A stretch of DNA of 64,000 bases from Calorimonas adulescens (GTDB lineage Bacteria > Bacillota > Thermoanaerobacteria > Thermoanaerobacterales > UBA4877). The position numbers and the translations under genes were made by a program. The notes under the pieces were generated by a model that was not told where the DNA came from, did not search any database, and saw only the letters and a program-made list of their open reading frames with translations. Positions 18,172-27,241 of this stretch are shown in pieces (the stretch's first letter is position 1; each line of letters starts with the position of its first letter). The stretch is taken from positions 1 to 64,000 of the forward strand of contig NZ_VTPS01000014.1 in the NCBI RefSeq assembly GCF_008274215.1, read 5' to 3'.

Positions 18172-19122
18172 TTAGTCAAATAATGTGCTTACTGACATGT
18201 GCTCATATATCCTTCTTATGGCCTCTGAAAACAGCGGAGCCACGCTGACAACCTCTATCTTGGGTATAAGCTTGTCCTCCGTAAGAGGTATGGTGTCTGT
18301 AATTAGTATTTCCTTTATAGGTGATTCATCCAATTTTTTTATAGCCGGGCCAGACAATACCGCATGAGTACAACATGCATATACCTCTTTTGCCCCTTCA
18401 TCTATAAGGGCCTGTGCTCCAAGAGTTATTGTGCCCCCGGTGTCTATAAGGTCATCTACCAGTATGGCTATCTTCCCCTTGACATCACCTATTATATTCA
18501 TAACCTCGGCCACATTGGCCCTGGGACGACGTTTGTCTATTATAGCCAGGGGTGCGTTGAGCTTTTCTGCAAAGTTTCTGGCCCTGCCCACGCTTCCATG
18601 GTCCGGGGATACCACCACAATATCCTTGGAACAGAAACCCTTATCTATGTAGTACTGTGCCAGGGTTGGTATCCCGGTAAGATGGTCTACCGGTATGTCA
18701 AAATAGCCCTGTATCTGTCCGGCATGCAGATCCATGGTCAACGCCCTGTCTATACCGGACACTGTAAGAAGATTGGCAACCAGTTTTGCCGTTATTGGAT
18801 CTCTCGCCCTCGCTTTTCTGTCCTGCCTCGCATAGCCGTAATAGGGTATAACTGCTGTTATGCTTCCTGCTGAAGCCCTCTTGAATGCATCCACCATTAT
18901 AAGAAGCTCCATGAGGTTATTGTTGACCGGATCACAGGTGGACTGTATTACAAAGACATCGGCCCCTCTGACACTCTCATCTATCTTTACACTTATCTCA
19001 CCATCACTGAATGTGGATACCTCCGCAGCGCCTAATGGAAGCCCCAGCAGTTTTGCCACGTCTTCGGCAAATTTTCTGTTAGAGTTTCCAGCAAATATCT
19101 TGATTACTCCATCCCCGCGCAA
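18172..19122 (-). CDS. prs: Ribose-phosphate pyrophosphokinase (PRPP synthetase)
   Basis: Makes PRPP from ribose 5-phosphate and ATP for purine, pyrimidine, histidine and NAD synthesis. 316 residues, class I. Key motifs: [17 protein letters not shown], the PRPP-binding loop [10 protein letters not shown], and the catalytic flexible loop DKRRP. A TTG start at 19122 with AGGGGG 7 nt upstream is favoured. Lies 11 nt downstream of glmU, the usual Firmicute order. Confidence 0.97.
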   Translation of the reverse strand: MRGDGVIKIFAGNSNRKFAEDVAKLLGLPLGAAEVSTFSDGEISVKIDESVRGADVFVIQSTCDPVNNNLMELLIMVDAFKRASAGSITAVIPYYGYARQDRKARARDPITAKLVANLLTVSGIDRALTMDLHAGQIQGYFDIPVDHLTGIPTLAQYYIDKGFCSKDIVVVSPDHGSVGRARNFAEKLNAPLAIIDKRRPRANVAEVMNIIGDVKGKIAILVDDLIDTGGTITLGAQALIDEGAKEVYACCTHAVLSGPAIKKLDESPIKEILITDTIPLTEDKLIPKIEVVSVAPLFSEAIRRIYEHMSVSTLFD

Positions 19123-19133
19123 GATTAAACCCC

Positions 19134-20495
19134 CTATTCCTTAAATTTTTTGATGACCCATCCCTCAATATTGGTCTGCCTGCATCTTGCTATACCAAGG
19201 GCCTTTTGTGGCACCTTCTCCGTAATTGTGGAACCTGCAGCAACGAAAGCGCCTTCTTCTATCTCTACGGGTGCAATAAGGTTTACATTGCAACCTATAA
19301 AGGCTCTATCAGCAACCCTTGTCCTGTGTTTTACCCTCCCATCATAATTAACTGTGATTGCCCCACAGCTAAAGTTCACGCCAGAGCCAATATCAGCATC
19401 ACCCACATAGGCCAGGTGCGGGACCTTGGTACCATCTCCTATATTGGAGTTCTTTACCTCCACAAAGTCTCCTATCTTTACCCTGTCCCCTATATTGGAA
19501 TTTGGCCTCAGATAAGCAAATGGCCCAACATTTGTATTATCGCCTATGGTACTTTCTATTACAACTGAATAACTTATGTTTGTCCCTTTACCTATTCTGC
19601 TGGAGATGATCCTGGTATATGGCCCTATAACGCAGTCCTCGCCTATGATAGATGATCCCTCTATTACAGTCCCTGGGTATATGACCACATCCTTTCCTAT
19701 TTTAGCCATCCCGGAGATATAGGTATGATCAGGGTCCATAATGGTGACCCCGTCCCTCATCAATTTTTTTAATATGGCATCGTTCATGCGTTTTTCCATC
19801 TCTGCAAGCTGTACCCTGTCATTTATACCGGAAAGCTCGTCTGCGTTGCCCATAAGGGCTCCTATCCTGCCGTTTTCATTTTTAATGATGGCAATGGTAT
19901 CTGTAAGATAATATTCCCCCTGGTCGTTGTGGTTATTAATCTTTTCTAAAGCGTTTTTAAGATATTTGAGTTCAAAACAATAGACAGCTGAATTTATCTC
20001 CTTTATCTTCCTTATATCCTCAGAAGCATCCCTGTCCTCCACAATAGAAAGCACATTCCCATCATTGTCCCTCACAATACGTCCATACCCCGATGGGTCC
20101 TCCATTATGCAGGAGAGGATCGTAGCCGCATAGTGTCCCTCTCTATGATACTCAAGCAGTGAGGCCAGCGTTTCTTTTTTTATAAGGGGGACATCCCCCG
20201 GCAGTACCATGATTGTACCCTCATCAGGAAATAAATCCATGGAAACCTTTGCAGCATGCCCTGAACCAAGCTGTTCTTCCTGTATGCAAAACCTTACCCT
20301 TTCACCTAAATATTCCATAATCTCCTGACGCTTAGAGCCTACCACCACAACAACATTTTTTGTAATACCCGTAACAGCCTCAACACAATAATCTATAATA
20401 GGTTTTCCATTTAGAACATGCATCACTTTTGCATGTTTTGACTTCATCCTCTTACCCTGACCTGCTGCCAGGATAAGGGCATATACATCTCTCAT
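19134..20495 (-). CDS. glmU: Bifunctional UDP-GlcNAc pyrophosphorylase / glucosamine-1-P acetyltransferase
   Basis: Makes UDP-GlcNAc for peptidoglycan. 453 residues. N-terminal uridylyltransferase domain with [21 protein letters not shown]-terminal left-handed beta-helix of hexapeptide repeats ([14 protein letters not shown] and following) and the acetyltransferase end. GGGAG precedes the ATG. Between spoVG and prs. Confidence 0.97.
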   Translation of the reverse strand: MRDVYALILAAGQGKRMKSKHAKVMHVLNGKPIIDYCVEAVTGITKNVVVVVGSKRQEIMEYLGERVRFCIQEEQLGSGHAAKVSMDLFPDEGTIMVLPGDVPLIKKETLASLLEYHREGHYAATILSCIMEDPSGYGRIVRDNDGNVLSIVEDRDASEDIRKIKEINSAVYCFELKYLKNALEKINNHNDQGEYYLTDTIAIIKNENGRIGALMGNADELSGINDRVQLAEMEKRMNDAILKKLMRDGVTIMDPDHTYISGMAKIGKDVVIYPGTVIEGSSIIGEDCVIGPYTRIISSRIGKGTNISYSVVIESTIGDNTNVGPFAYLRPNSNIGDRVKIGDFVEVKNSNIGDGTKVPHLAYVGDADIGSGVNFSCGAITVNYDGRVKHRTRVADRAFIGCNVNLIAPVEIEEGAFVAAGSTITEKVPQKALGIARCRQTNIEGWVIKKFKE

Positions 20496-20588
20496 AAAAA
20501 TCTCCCTTCATCTATGTATACAGTAGACCCAAAAATATTATAATATATATAGTGTAAATCTGCAAAGTCTAATTGATAAAATTAAAAC

Positions 20589-20610
20589 AGCGAGGACTTC
20601 TGTCCCCGCT
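20589..20610 (-). terminator. Terminator of spoVG
   Basis: AGCGGGGAC / GTCCTCGCT stem on the minus strand followed by a T-rich run. Confidence 0.75.
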
Positions 20611-20625
20611 CCTAAATAATAATAG

Positions 20626-20904
20626 CTATTCGACTTCTTGAACCTCTTGAGAAGCCACTTTTTCAAACTCGCTAAGAATAGCATCCTGTATCTTAGCTCT
20701 GGTCTCTGAATTTATTGGGTGAGCTATATCTTTATACTCTCCCTCGGGTGTCTTTCTGCTGGGCATGGCAATAAAGAGGCCGTTATTACCTTCGATTACC
20801 TTTATATCATGTACAACAAATTCATTGTCAAAGGTAACGGATACTACTGCCCTCATTCTTCCCTCGTTGGTAACCTTCCTCACCCTTACGTCAGTGACTT
20901 TCAT
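20626..20904 (-). CDS. spoVG: SpoVG RNA-binding regulator
   Basis: 92-residue regulator linked to sporulation septation and many developmental genes. Typical [11 protein letters not shown] start, [23 protein letters not shown] core, and acidic C-terminus. GGAAGGTGG precedes the ATG. A near-perfect sigma-H promoter lies about 55 nt upstream, as in Bacillus subtilis. Confidence 0.97.
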   Translation of the reverse strand: MKVTDVRVRKVTNEGRMRAVVSVTFDNEFVVHDIKVIEGNNGLFIAMPSRKTPEGEYKDIAHPINSETRAKIQDAILSEFEKVASQEVQEVE

Positions 20905-20959
20905 GAGTTCACCACCTTCCGTCAGTTATCTTATCGTAATATATATGTTTCATAGTTAT

Positions 20960-20988
20960 ATATTCGATATAAATACTATAAATCCTTC
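20960..20988 (-). promoter_or_regulatory. Sigma-H type promoter of spoVG
   Basis: Minus strand reads GAAGGATTT, 11 nt, then ATCGAATAT, which fits the sigma-H consensus RnAGGAWWW-N11-12-RnnGAATWW at every position. Confidence 0.75.
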
Positions 20989-21010
20989 AAGAAGCTAAAA
21001 ATTTTCTGAA

Positions 21011-21832
21011 TTATAATCTCTCCCAGTTGCCACATTTAAGCTCTACAGTACCTTTTTCCTCATCTATGTCAACCAGTTCAATGAGAGAGACATAGTCATC
21101 CACCAGTTTTGTCTTCGGCTCTCTTGTCGCAATAACCACGCCTATGCCAAGAACCTCCGCATTGAATTCCTTCATGAGATTCATCATGCCTCTGGCTGTA
21201 CCGCCGCCTTTCATAAAGTCATCTATGATTACCACTTTGGAGTTGGGCTCCATGGACCTTTTAGATAGGGACATGGTACGTATATTTTTCGTCGACCCGG
21301 AAATATAATTTATGCTGACAGAGGACCCCTCCGTAACCCTGTTATCATGTTTGCATATGACAAGAGGCACACCAAGGGCTCTTGCAGTCATAAACGCAGG
21401 TGGTATCCCCTTTGTCTCCACTGTCACTATATAGTCTGGCTTTTTGCTGGCAAAGCATGAAGCAAGCACCTCACCTATCTCAGAGCATATAGAGGGGGTA
21501 TACAAGATATCTGCTGTATATAGAAAACCCCCAGGTATTATTCTTTCCACTTTTGACAAATTTATACATAATCCATCAATGAATTCTCTGTATTTGCTTT
21601 TATCTTTTCGAGGGATATACCGTATGCCACCCGCCGCCCCGGTGACGGTCTCCAGTTCCCCTAAACCCAAGTTTTTAAATACATTATCTATTGTATCTAA
21701 ATCTTCGCTTATTGAAGATTTGGCCGCATTAAGCATTTCCATAAAATATGAAAGGTTAAATAACCTGTTTGGGCTATCTGTCAGCATCCTGACAATAGCT
21801 GCTACTCTCTCACTTTTTTTATATTCGCTCAT
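21011..21832 (-). CDS. purR: Purine operon repressor (PurR, Bacillus type)
   Basis: 273-residue repressor with an N-terminal winged helix (KSSISEDLDTIDNVF) and a C-terminal phosphoribosyltransferase-like PRPP sensor domain (VIIDDFMKGGGTARGM). PRPP relieves repression; prs, encoded in the same cluster, makes that PRPP. Start set at 21832 with GGAGGGTGAAA upstream and agreement with the known N-terminus of the family. Confidence 0.94.
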   Translation of the reverse strand: MSEYKKSERVAAIVRMLTDSPNRLFNLSYFMEMLNAAKSSISEDLDTIDNVFKNLGLGELETVTGAAGGIRYIPRKDKSKYREFIDGLCINLSKVERIIPGGFLYTADILYTPSICSEIGEVLASCFASKKPDYIVTVETKGIPPAFMTARALGVPLVICKHDNRVTEGSSVSINYISGSTKNIRTMSLSKRSMEPNSKVVIIDDFMKGGGTARGMMNLMKEFNAEVLGIGVVIATREPKTKLVDDYVSLIELVDIDEEKGTVELKCGNWERL

Positions 21833-21977
21833 TTTCACCCTCCAATCAATGTAGACTATCATATTTTCCTGCATTATAATATAATAATCTTGTAGTATTT
21901 CCTTATTCAAGAATAGCTGTTAGAATAAATGGCAAAGATTATGATAGAAGTCATATAAATCTTCTGGGAGTGATAAT

Positions 21978-23396
21978 ATGGAACTAAGCCAATTTAAGAA
22001 TATACATTTTGTGGGTATAGGTGGCATCAGCATGAGCGGCCTGGCCATACTTTTAAAGTCAAAAGGCCACAAGGTATCAGGTTCTGACCTGAAGGCCTCA
22101 AACCTTACTGAAAAACTGATTGGCCATGGCATTACCGTACATATAGGTCATCAGCCAGAAAATATAGCAGGTAGCGACCTGATAGTGTACACTGCAGCTG
22201 TAAAGCAGGATAACCCGGAACTTGTCAGAGCAAAAGAGCTTGGGATACCAATTATAGACCGGGCCACCTTGCTTGGTGAGATAATGCTCAATTACCCCAG
22301 GTCGATAGCTGTAGCCGGAAGCCATGGAAAGACGACCACCACATCCCTCATATCTGTGGTCCTTACAAGAGCAGGATTGGACCCTACCGTCTTGGTGGGG
22401 GGAGAAGTTGATATTCTTGGCGGAAATGTCCGTGTTGGAAACAGCCCCTACATGGTGGCCGAATCTTGCGAGTATCAGGATAGCTTTTTAAAATTCCACC
22501 CTTATATAGGCGTAGTGCTAAATATAGAGTGGGACCATGTGGACTACTTCAAGCATATTGAATCCATAATCCACTCATTTATCGAGTTTGCCAAACTCCT
22601 GCCACCCGATGGGTATCTTGTGGTATGTGGTGACAATGCAGCCTCTACCCTATTATCTTATGTCAATTGTAATACATTGACCTTTGGATTGCAATCAAAA
22701 AACGATTGGAAGGCGGATAATATCTCCTTTGATGAAAGCGGATGTTCATCTTTTGATGTGATCTATAAAGACGAAAGAATAGGGCATATGAAACTTAGCA
22801 TTCCGGGCGAACATAACATATACAATGCACTGGCAGCAACTGCGGTGTGTTTTGCTGTTGGAGTCCCCATAGAGGTCATTGAAGCAAACATTGATGAGTT
22901 TACAGGGACCCATAGGAGGTTCGAGGTAAAGGGCAGGGTGGATGGTGCCACTGTAATAGATGACTACGGGCACCATCCCTCAGAGATAAAGGCAACACTA
23001 AAGACAGCAAAAAATTATCCTCACAACCGGATATGGTGCATATTCCAGCCACATACGTATACCAGGACGTATGCCCTGTTAAATGAATTTGCTGAGTCTT
23101 TTTACGATGCTGATTATGTCATAGTCACAGACATATATGCTGCCAGAGAAAAGGATAACGGCCTTGTAAAACCTCAAGACCTGGTAGAAAAGTTGGCTGC
23201 TAACGGGGTTGATGCTTTATATATGAAGAAATTCGAGGATATAGCCTCTTATCTTCTGGATAATATAAAAGAGGGTGACCTGGTAATCACTCAAGGCGCC
23301 GGTGATATTACAAAATTGGGTGATATGCTGTTAAACAAAAAAGGAGCATCTTACAACATACACAATAGCAGCAAGAGCTATGGGCCAGTAGTCTGA
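21978..23396 (+). CDS. murC: UDP-N-acetylmuramate-L-alanine ligase
   Basis: Adds L-alanine to UDP-MurNAc in peptidoglycan synthesis. 472 residues: N-terminal Rossmann domain (HFVGIGGISMSGLA), central ATPase with SHGKTTTTSLIS, and C-terminal domain. GGGAG lies 8 nt before ATG. Divergent from purR. Its 3' end overlaps the convergent CPBP gene by 66 nt. Confidence 0.96.
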   Translation: MELSQFKNIHFVGIGGISMSGLAILLKSKGHKVSGSDLKASNLTEKLIGHGITVHIGHQPENIAGSDLIVYTAAVKQDNPELVRAKELGIPIIDRATLLGEIMLNYPRSIAVAGSHGKTTTTSLISVVLTRAGLDPTVLVGGEVDILGGNVRVGNSPYMVAESCEYQDSFLKFHPYIGVVLNIEWDHVDYFKHIESIIHSFIEFAKLLPPDGYLVVCGDNAASTLLSYVNCNTLTFGLQSKNDWKADNISFDESGCSSFDVIYKDERIGHMKLSIPGEHNIYNALAATAVCFAVGVPIEVIEANIDEFTGTHRRFEVKGRVDGATVIDDYGHHPSEIKATLKTAKNYPHNRIWCIFQPHTYTRTYALLNEFAESFYDADYVIVTDIYAAREKDNGLVKPQDLVEKLAANGVDALYMKKFEDIASYLLDNIKEGDLVITQGAGDITKLGDMLLNKKGASYNIHNSSKSYGPVV

Positions 23397-24218
23397 TAAC
23401 TCCTCCGCAGTTCCATCAATCTGTACATCTGCCCTCATAATGTTTGCAGTGCGCTTATTGAAACCCCTGAGGAGAAACAGAAACAGTATTATAAATGGGA
23501 TGACGATAACCACCCATGCCAGCAGCACTTCTGGCGTCACTACGGCCTGGCCGGCTTCCACAGGAGGTAACTCTCCCCCGAGCATCGTTGTCACAAGGTA
23601 GAGGATGATGAGGGCCAGGCCATTATTGGTAAAGTGGGCTATCATTCCGGCAAAGATCGAGTCAGTCCTGTATACCATGTATGCCAGGATAATCCCCAAA
23701 AACCATATGCTAAAAAAATTGGTGGGGTTAAGATGCAATATGGCAAACAAGAAGCCGGACATTATTATGGCAAAAGTCTCTCCCTTTCTTTCATAGACCC
23801 TGAATATGACACCTCTCATGAGAATCTCCTCGCAGAAAGCGGCCAGGCCAGCCACTATCAAAAGCCCTACAACCAGGTCCACCGCACTTTTAGGAGGAGG
23901 CAGAGGCTGTGGAGGTATATTAATTATTTTGGATAAAAGGAACGTACTTACTATGCCAATAAACTCGGCTATAAACCAGCCCGAGATCATTATACCTACG
24001 ACATATGGAACAAGAGAAAACTTCAGTCCTCTGAATCTAATAAATTCAGCAGGTTTCGCATTGGATATAAATAGAAAGACAAGACTTGGGATAAGCACCA
24101 GTCCAACCTCTGTTATAATAAGTCCATACATCAGATTCCAGCTTTGTACCAGATAACCCACAGTCATAAAGAGCAAAAGGACAATCAAATAAAAAATATT
24201 TACCTTCTTGATGCTCAT
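23331..24218 (-). CDS. CPBP-family intramembrane glutamic-type protease (CAAX protease/bacteriocin-processing family)
   Basis: 295 residues with about eight membrane spans. Conserved family motifs are present: FCEEILMRG (motif 1), AILHLN (motif 2) and MIAHFTNN (motif 3). The family cleaves prenylated or other membrane-linked substrates; in bacteria roles include bacteriocin immunity and stress signalling. No bacteriocin gene adjoins. The C-terminal ~20 residues are read from DNA that also encodes the end of murC on the other strand. A candidate RNA gene lies upstream on the same strand. Confidence 0.9.
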   Translation of the reverse strand: MSIKKVNIFYLIVLLLFMTVGYLVQSWNLMYGLIITEVGLVLIPSLVFLFISNAKPAEFIRFRGLKFSLVPYVVGIMISGWFIAEFIGIVSTFLLSKIINIPPQPLPPPKSAVDLVVGLLIVAGLAAFCEEILMRGVIFRVYERKGETFAIIMSGFLFAILHLNPTNFFSIWFLGIILAYMVYRTDSIFAGMIAHFTNNGLALIILYLVTTMLGGELPPVEAGQAVVTPEVLLAWVVIVIPFIILFLFLLRGFNKRTANIMRADVQIDGTAEELSDYWPIALAAIVYVVRCSFFV

Positions 24219-24261
24219 GTATCCATCCCTTTCTATACCTGTATGCTTTATTTAATTATAA

Positions 24262-24436
24262 CAGAAAACAACTGCAAAGAGGCCCTCAGGAGGTCTCTCA
24301 ATGTAGATATTTTTTGCCTTCGTTATCCTTACAGCCATGAGTAAATCTGCCCTGTCCGATTTTTCCCGGGCAGCAGACAGGAGGCACCAAGATCTTTCCT
24401 GCTGTACCTTTACCTTCTGCGGTAAGATCCTGCTAC
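24262..24436 (-). ncRNA. Candidate structured RNA gene of unknown family
   Basis: No protein gene fits here, but the minus strand folds into consecutive local stems: CTTACC/GGTAAAG (24426-24408), GGTAC/GTGCC enclosing CAGGA/TCTTG (24408-24383), CCTGTC/GACAGG (24381-24351) with an alternative CTGCCC/GGGCAG, TTAC/GTAA (24344-24329), and a GAGACC/GGGCCTC hairpin near 24276-24298 that may end it. A consensus promoter lies just upstream. It could instead be a long 5' leader of the CPBP gene. I do not recognise the family with confidence; raiA/HOLDH-type and 6S RNA models are candidates to compare. Confidence 0.5.
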
Positions 24437-24441
24437 CATTA

Positions 24442-24469
24442 ATAATATCTTCACAAACCCTCCTGTCAA
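24442..24469 (-). promoter_or_regulatory. Consensus sigma-A promoter upstream of the candidate RNA
   Basis: TTGACA (24469-24464), 16-nt spacer, TATTAT (24447-24442) on the minus strand. Transcription would begin near 24434. Confidence 0.65.
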
Positions 24470-24571
24470 CCCTACTGACTCCATGCTCAACAGGTTATGC
24501 AGCAGATTCAACTTGTAAAAATATCACATCATTCATATAATTAGAATAGAAACAGGAAAGGAGGCACTGTT

Positions 24572-25807
24572 TTGAGTAAAAAAAGGATCAGTCTGACAAC
24601 CAGGATTTTTATAGGACTTATTTTGGGTATTATCGTCGGTATCTTTTTTATGAGAGCTCCAAACATAGCCACCACCTATATTCAGCCCTTCGGTACCCTA
24701 TTCCTGAACCTTATTAAAATGATAATAGTCCCATTAGTATTGAGCTCTCTCGTGGTAGGTGCTGCCAGCGTGGGTGATGTAGCAAAGCTTGGCAGAATAG
24801 GTATAAAGACCATAGTATATTTTCTTGTCACTACTGCTTTTGCCGTACTCATCGGATTGTTGCTGGGTAATATATTCCAGCCCGGTATCGGACTTTCATT
24901 GCCCACCGGGACAGAGGTAAGACCCGGGGAAGTGCCATCCATAGTTACCACATTGCTAAACATAGTACCTACTAATGCCGTGGACGCCATGGTCAAGGCC
25001 AATATGCTTCAGATTATAGTATTTGCAATTTTTCTCGGCATTGGCATTACACTGGCCGGCGAAAAGGGTAAGCCTCTGTATGAAGTTTTTGACAGCTTGG
25101 CCGAGGTGATGTATAAGATTACTGCCATCATTATGGAGTATGCACCTATTGGTATCTTTGCACTGATGGTACCTGTAGTTGCCACCAATGGTCCAGCAGT
25201 CCTTATACCGCTTTTAAAGGTTATATTGGCTGTATATGCCGGGTGTATCATACATGCAGTAATAGTCTACGGATTCTCAGTTCAGGTGTTTGCCAGGATG
25301 AACCCCATACACTTTTTCAGGGGAATATCTGAGGCTGCCATGGTAGCATTTACCACCTGTTCAAGCTCTGGCACTCTTCCTGTCACCATGAGGAACACTG
25401 AAGATAACCTGGGCGTATCCCGTTCCATAACATCCTTTGTGCTCCCATTGGGAGCCACCATCAACATGGACGGCACAGCCCTCTATCAGGGTGTGTGCGC
25501 CCTGTTTGTGGCTCAGGTGTACGGGATCGAACTCTCGATAGCCCAGCAGATAACCATAATTTTAAGCGCCACATTAGCCTCAATCGGTACCGCCGGCGTA
25601 CCCGGTGCTGGATTTATAATGCTAACCATGGTACTCCAGTCAGTAGGATTGCCACTGGAAGCCAGTGCTCTGATAGCGGGCATAGACAGAATCCTCGATA
25701 TGATAAGGACTTGCATAAACATTATTGGCGATGCTTCCTGTTCAGTTGTTGTAGCTGCTACTGAAGGAGAACTCAAAGATACCAGAAAATACACTCCCCG
25801 TACATAG
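24572..25807 (+). CDS. Dicarboxylate/amino acid:cation symporter (DAACS family, GltP/GltT-like)
   Basis: 411-residue inner-membrane transporter coupling H+ or Na+ to uptake of glutamate, aspartate or C4-dicarboxylates. Family signatures in order: two re-entrant hairpins with TTCSSSGTLPVTM and ASIGTAGVPGAG, the NMDGTALYQG motif, and DRILDMIRTCINIIGDAS. TTG start with AAAGGAGG 7 nt upstream. Monocistronic, with its own terminator. Confidence 0.93.
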   Translation: MSKKRISLTTRIFIGLILGIIVGIFFMRAPNIATTYIQPFGTLFLNLIKMIIVPLVLSSLVVGAASVGDVAKLGRIGIKTIVYFLVTTAFAVLIGLLLGNIFQPGIGLSLPTGTEVRPGEVPSIVTTLLNIVPTNAVDAMVKANMLQIIVFAIFLGIGITLAGEKGKPLYEVFDSLAEVMYKITAIIMEYAPIGIFALMVPVVATNGPAVLIPLLKVILAVYAGCIIHAVIVYGFSVQVFARMNPIHFFRGISEAAMVAFTTCSSSGTLPVTMRNTEDNLGVSRSITSFVLPLGATINMDGTALYQGVCALFVAQVYGIELSIAQQITIILSATLASIGTAGVPGAGFIMLTMVLQSVGLPLEASALIAGIDRILDMIRTCINIIGDASCSVVVAATEGELKDTRKYTPRT

Positions 25808-25911
25808 TAAAATTCCGGTATAAAGGGGTCACATCATAGGGAAGTTTTTAGATTATTAATTTTAAACTGTTTGGCTCATCCGGTAAAGAGTTTATATTAA
25901 GAATTTCAGTA

Positions 25912-25956
25912 AAAAACAGACACAAAGTACATAATTTGTATTTTGTGTCTGTTTTT
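25912..25956. terminator. Bidirectional terminator after the symporter gene
   Basis: AAAAACAGACACAAA / TTTGTGTCTGTTTTT stem with poly-T on both sides. Confidence 0.8.
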
Positions 25957-26040
25957 ATATAAAATGGTGTTAGTATAAAATTGTAGACCACTCCATTCTG
26001 TACCTCTAACGTAACATGTATAACTGCATGGAGATGAAAA

Positions 26041-26058
26041 GGGTGCCTTATGGCACCC
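26041..26058 (-). terminator. Terminator of sugar ABC operon 1
   Basis: GGGTGCC-ATAA-GGCACCC followed by TTTTC on the minus strand, downstream of the permease stop. Confidence 0.8.
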
Positions 26059-26076
26059 TGAAATAGAAGGGGAGTA

Positions 26077-27240
26077 TTAACCTCGCTTTTTTGTTGCTAT
26101 ATCTACCCATACGGCAATAACCAGTACGAGACCCTTAACTATTGTTAATACAGAGTAGTCAATATTCATAAGACTCATGCCGTTGTCTATACTGGCCATA
26201 ACCAGGGCGCCAATTATGGCTCCCGGCACAGTACCCTCACCACCCAGGGTACTGGCACCACCAATGATAGAAGAGGCTATAGCGTCCATTTCAAAGCCAG
26301 TCCCCGCACTGGTAGTTGCTGCATCTAACCTTGAAGTCAGTATTATGCCCGCCATGGCTGATAAAAATCCCATTATCAGAAATATGGTCATATTAGTCTT
26401 TTTTATATTTATGCCTGAGTATACTGTGGCCTCTTTGTTACCGCCTATGGCATAGACATATCTCCCAAACGTGGTATTATTGGCTACAAATGTCAGTATC
26501 ATGACCAGTACTGCAGTAATAATTACCGGTATAGGTATTCCTTCGTATGAAACCATAACCCCAATAAATACTGCTATAAGGATCAGTACACCAATAACCT
26601 TCATTAGTTCCTGATACCACCCTGCAACAGGCAGGCCGTACTTTATCCTAGAATTCCGGTTGTTTAATTCAAATAATACATAAAGTATCCCTGCAGCTAT
26701 TCCAAGCATGATGCTGTATAGAGGCGGTATATACCCCTGCCCAATAAAACGAAAGTCCGCCTTCATAGGTGAAATCGTCACACCCTTAGTTATGAGGAGT
26801 ATGCCTCCCCTGAAGACAAGCATGGAACTCAGTGTGGTAATAAAGGCTGGAACACCCCTGTAGGCTATCCAGAAGCCCTGCCATGCACCAATGGCCAGGC
26901 CTACCAGTATGGTTACAACTATGACCGGCACAGTATCCCAGCGGTAAGTCACCTGCAGTATTGCAGCTATTGCCCCTGTAAATCCTGCCACAGAACCTAC
27001 GGAGAGGTCTATGTGGCCCGCCACAATCACCAGTACCATACCCACAGCTAACGTGGCTGTAATAGCCATCTGCCTGAAGAGCATAGAAAGGTTTCTTGGT
27101 GTCAAAAAGCTACCATCTGTAAGAAATGTAAATACAATCCAGATAGCCAATAAGGCAATAATCATTGTATAAGACCTTACATCAAGCCTGAATTGCCTTT
27201 TCAGTTTTTCCGTCCTATCATGCTTCATATTTTCAACCAT
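26077..27240 (-). CDS. Sugar ABC transporter permease, XylH/MglC type (copy 1)
   Basis: 387-residue membrane permease of a BPD_transp_2 pentose/hexose importer, with about ten spans. Typical GHIDLSVGSVAGFTGA, FITTLSSMLVFRG, YAIGGNKEATVYSGI, SRLDAATTSAGTG and GGASTLGGEGTVPGAIIGALVM. Start chosen at 27240, one nt after the ATPase stop, with GGAGGTC from the end of that gene as ribosome site. Forms a system with the next two genes. Clearly paralogous to 33183-34364. Confidence 0.93.
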   Translation of the reverse strand: MVENMKHDRTEKLKRQFRLDVRSYTMIIALLAIWIVFTFLTDGSFLTPRNLSMLFRQMAITATLAVGMVLVIVAGHIDLSVGSVAGFTGAIAAILQVTYRWDTVPVIVVTILVGLAIGAWQGFWIAYRGVPAFITTLSSMLVFRGGILLITKGVTISPMKADFRFIGQGYIPPLYSIMLGIAAGILYVLFELNNRNSRIKYGLPVAGWYQELMKVIGVLILIAVFIGVMVSYEGIPIPVIITAVLVMILTFVANNTTFGRYVYAIGGNKEATVYSGINIKKTNMTIFLIMGFLSAMAGIILTSRLDAATTSAGTGFEMDAIASSIIGGASTLGGEGTVPGAIIGALVMASIDNGMSLMNIDYSVLTIVKGLVLVIAVWVDIATKKRG

Positions 27241-27241
27241 A

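Noticed and set aside
24337-24540. 67-codon plus-strand frame before the symporter gene
   Set aside because: It coincides with the antisense of the structured RNA candidate, has no ribosome site and no recognisable product.
24241-24571. T-box leader for the symporter gene
   Set aside because: No T-box sequence (TGGNACCGCG type) or specifier-loop pattern on the plus strand.
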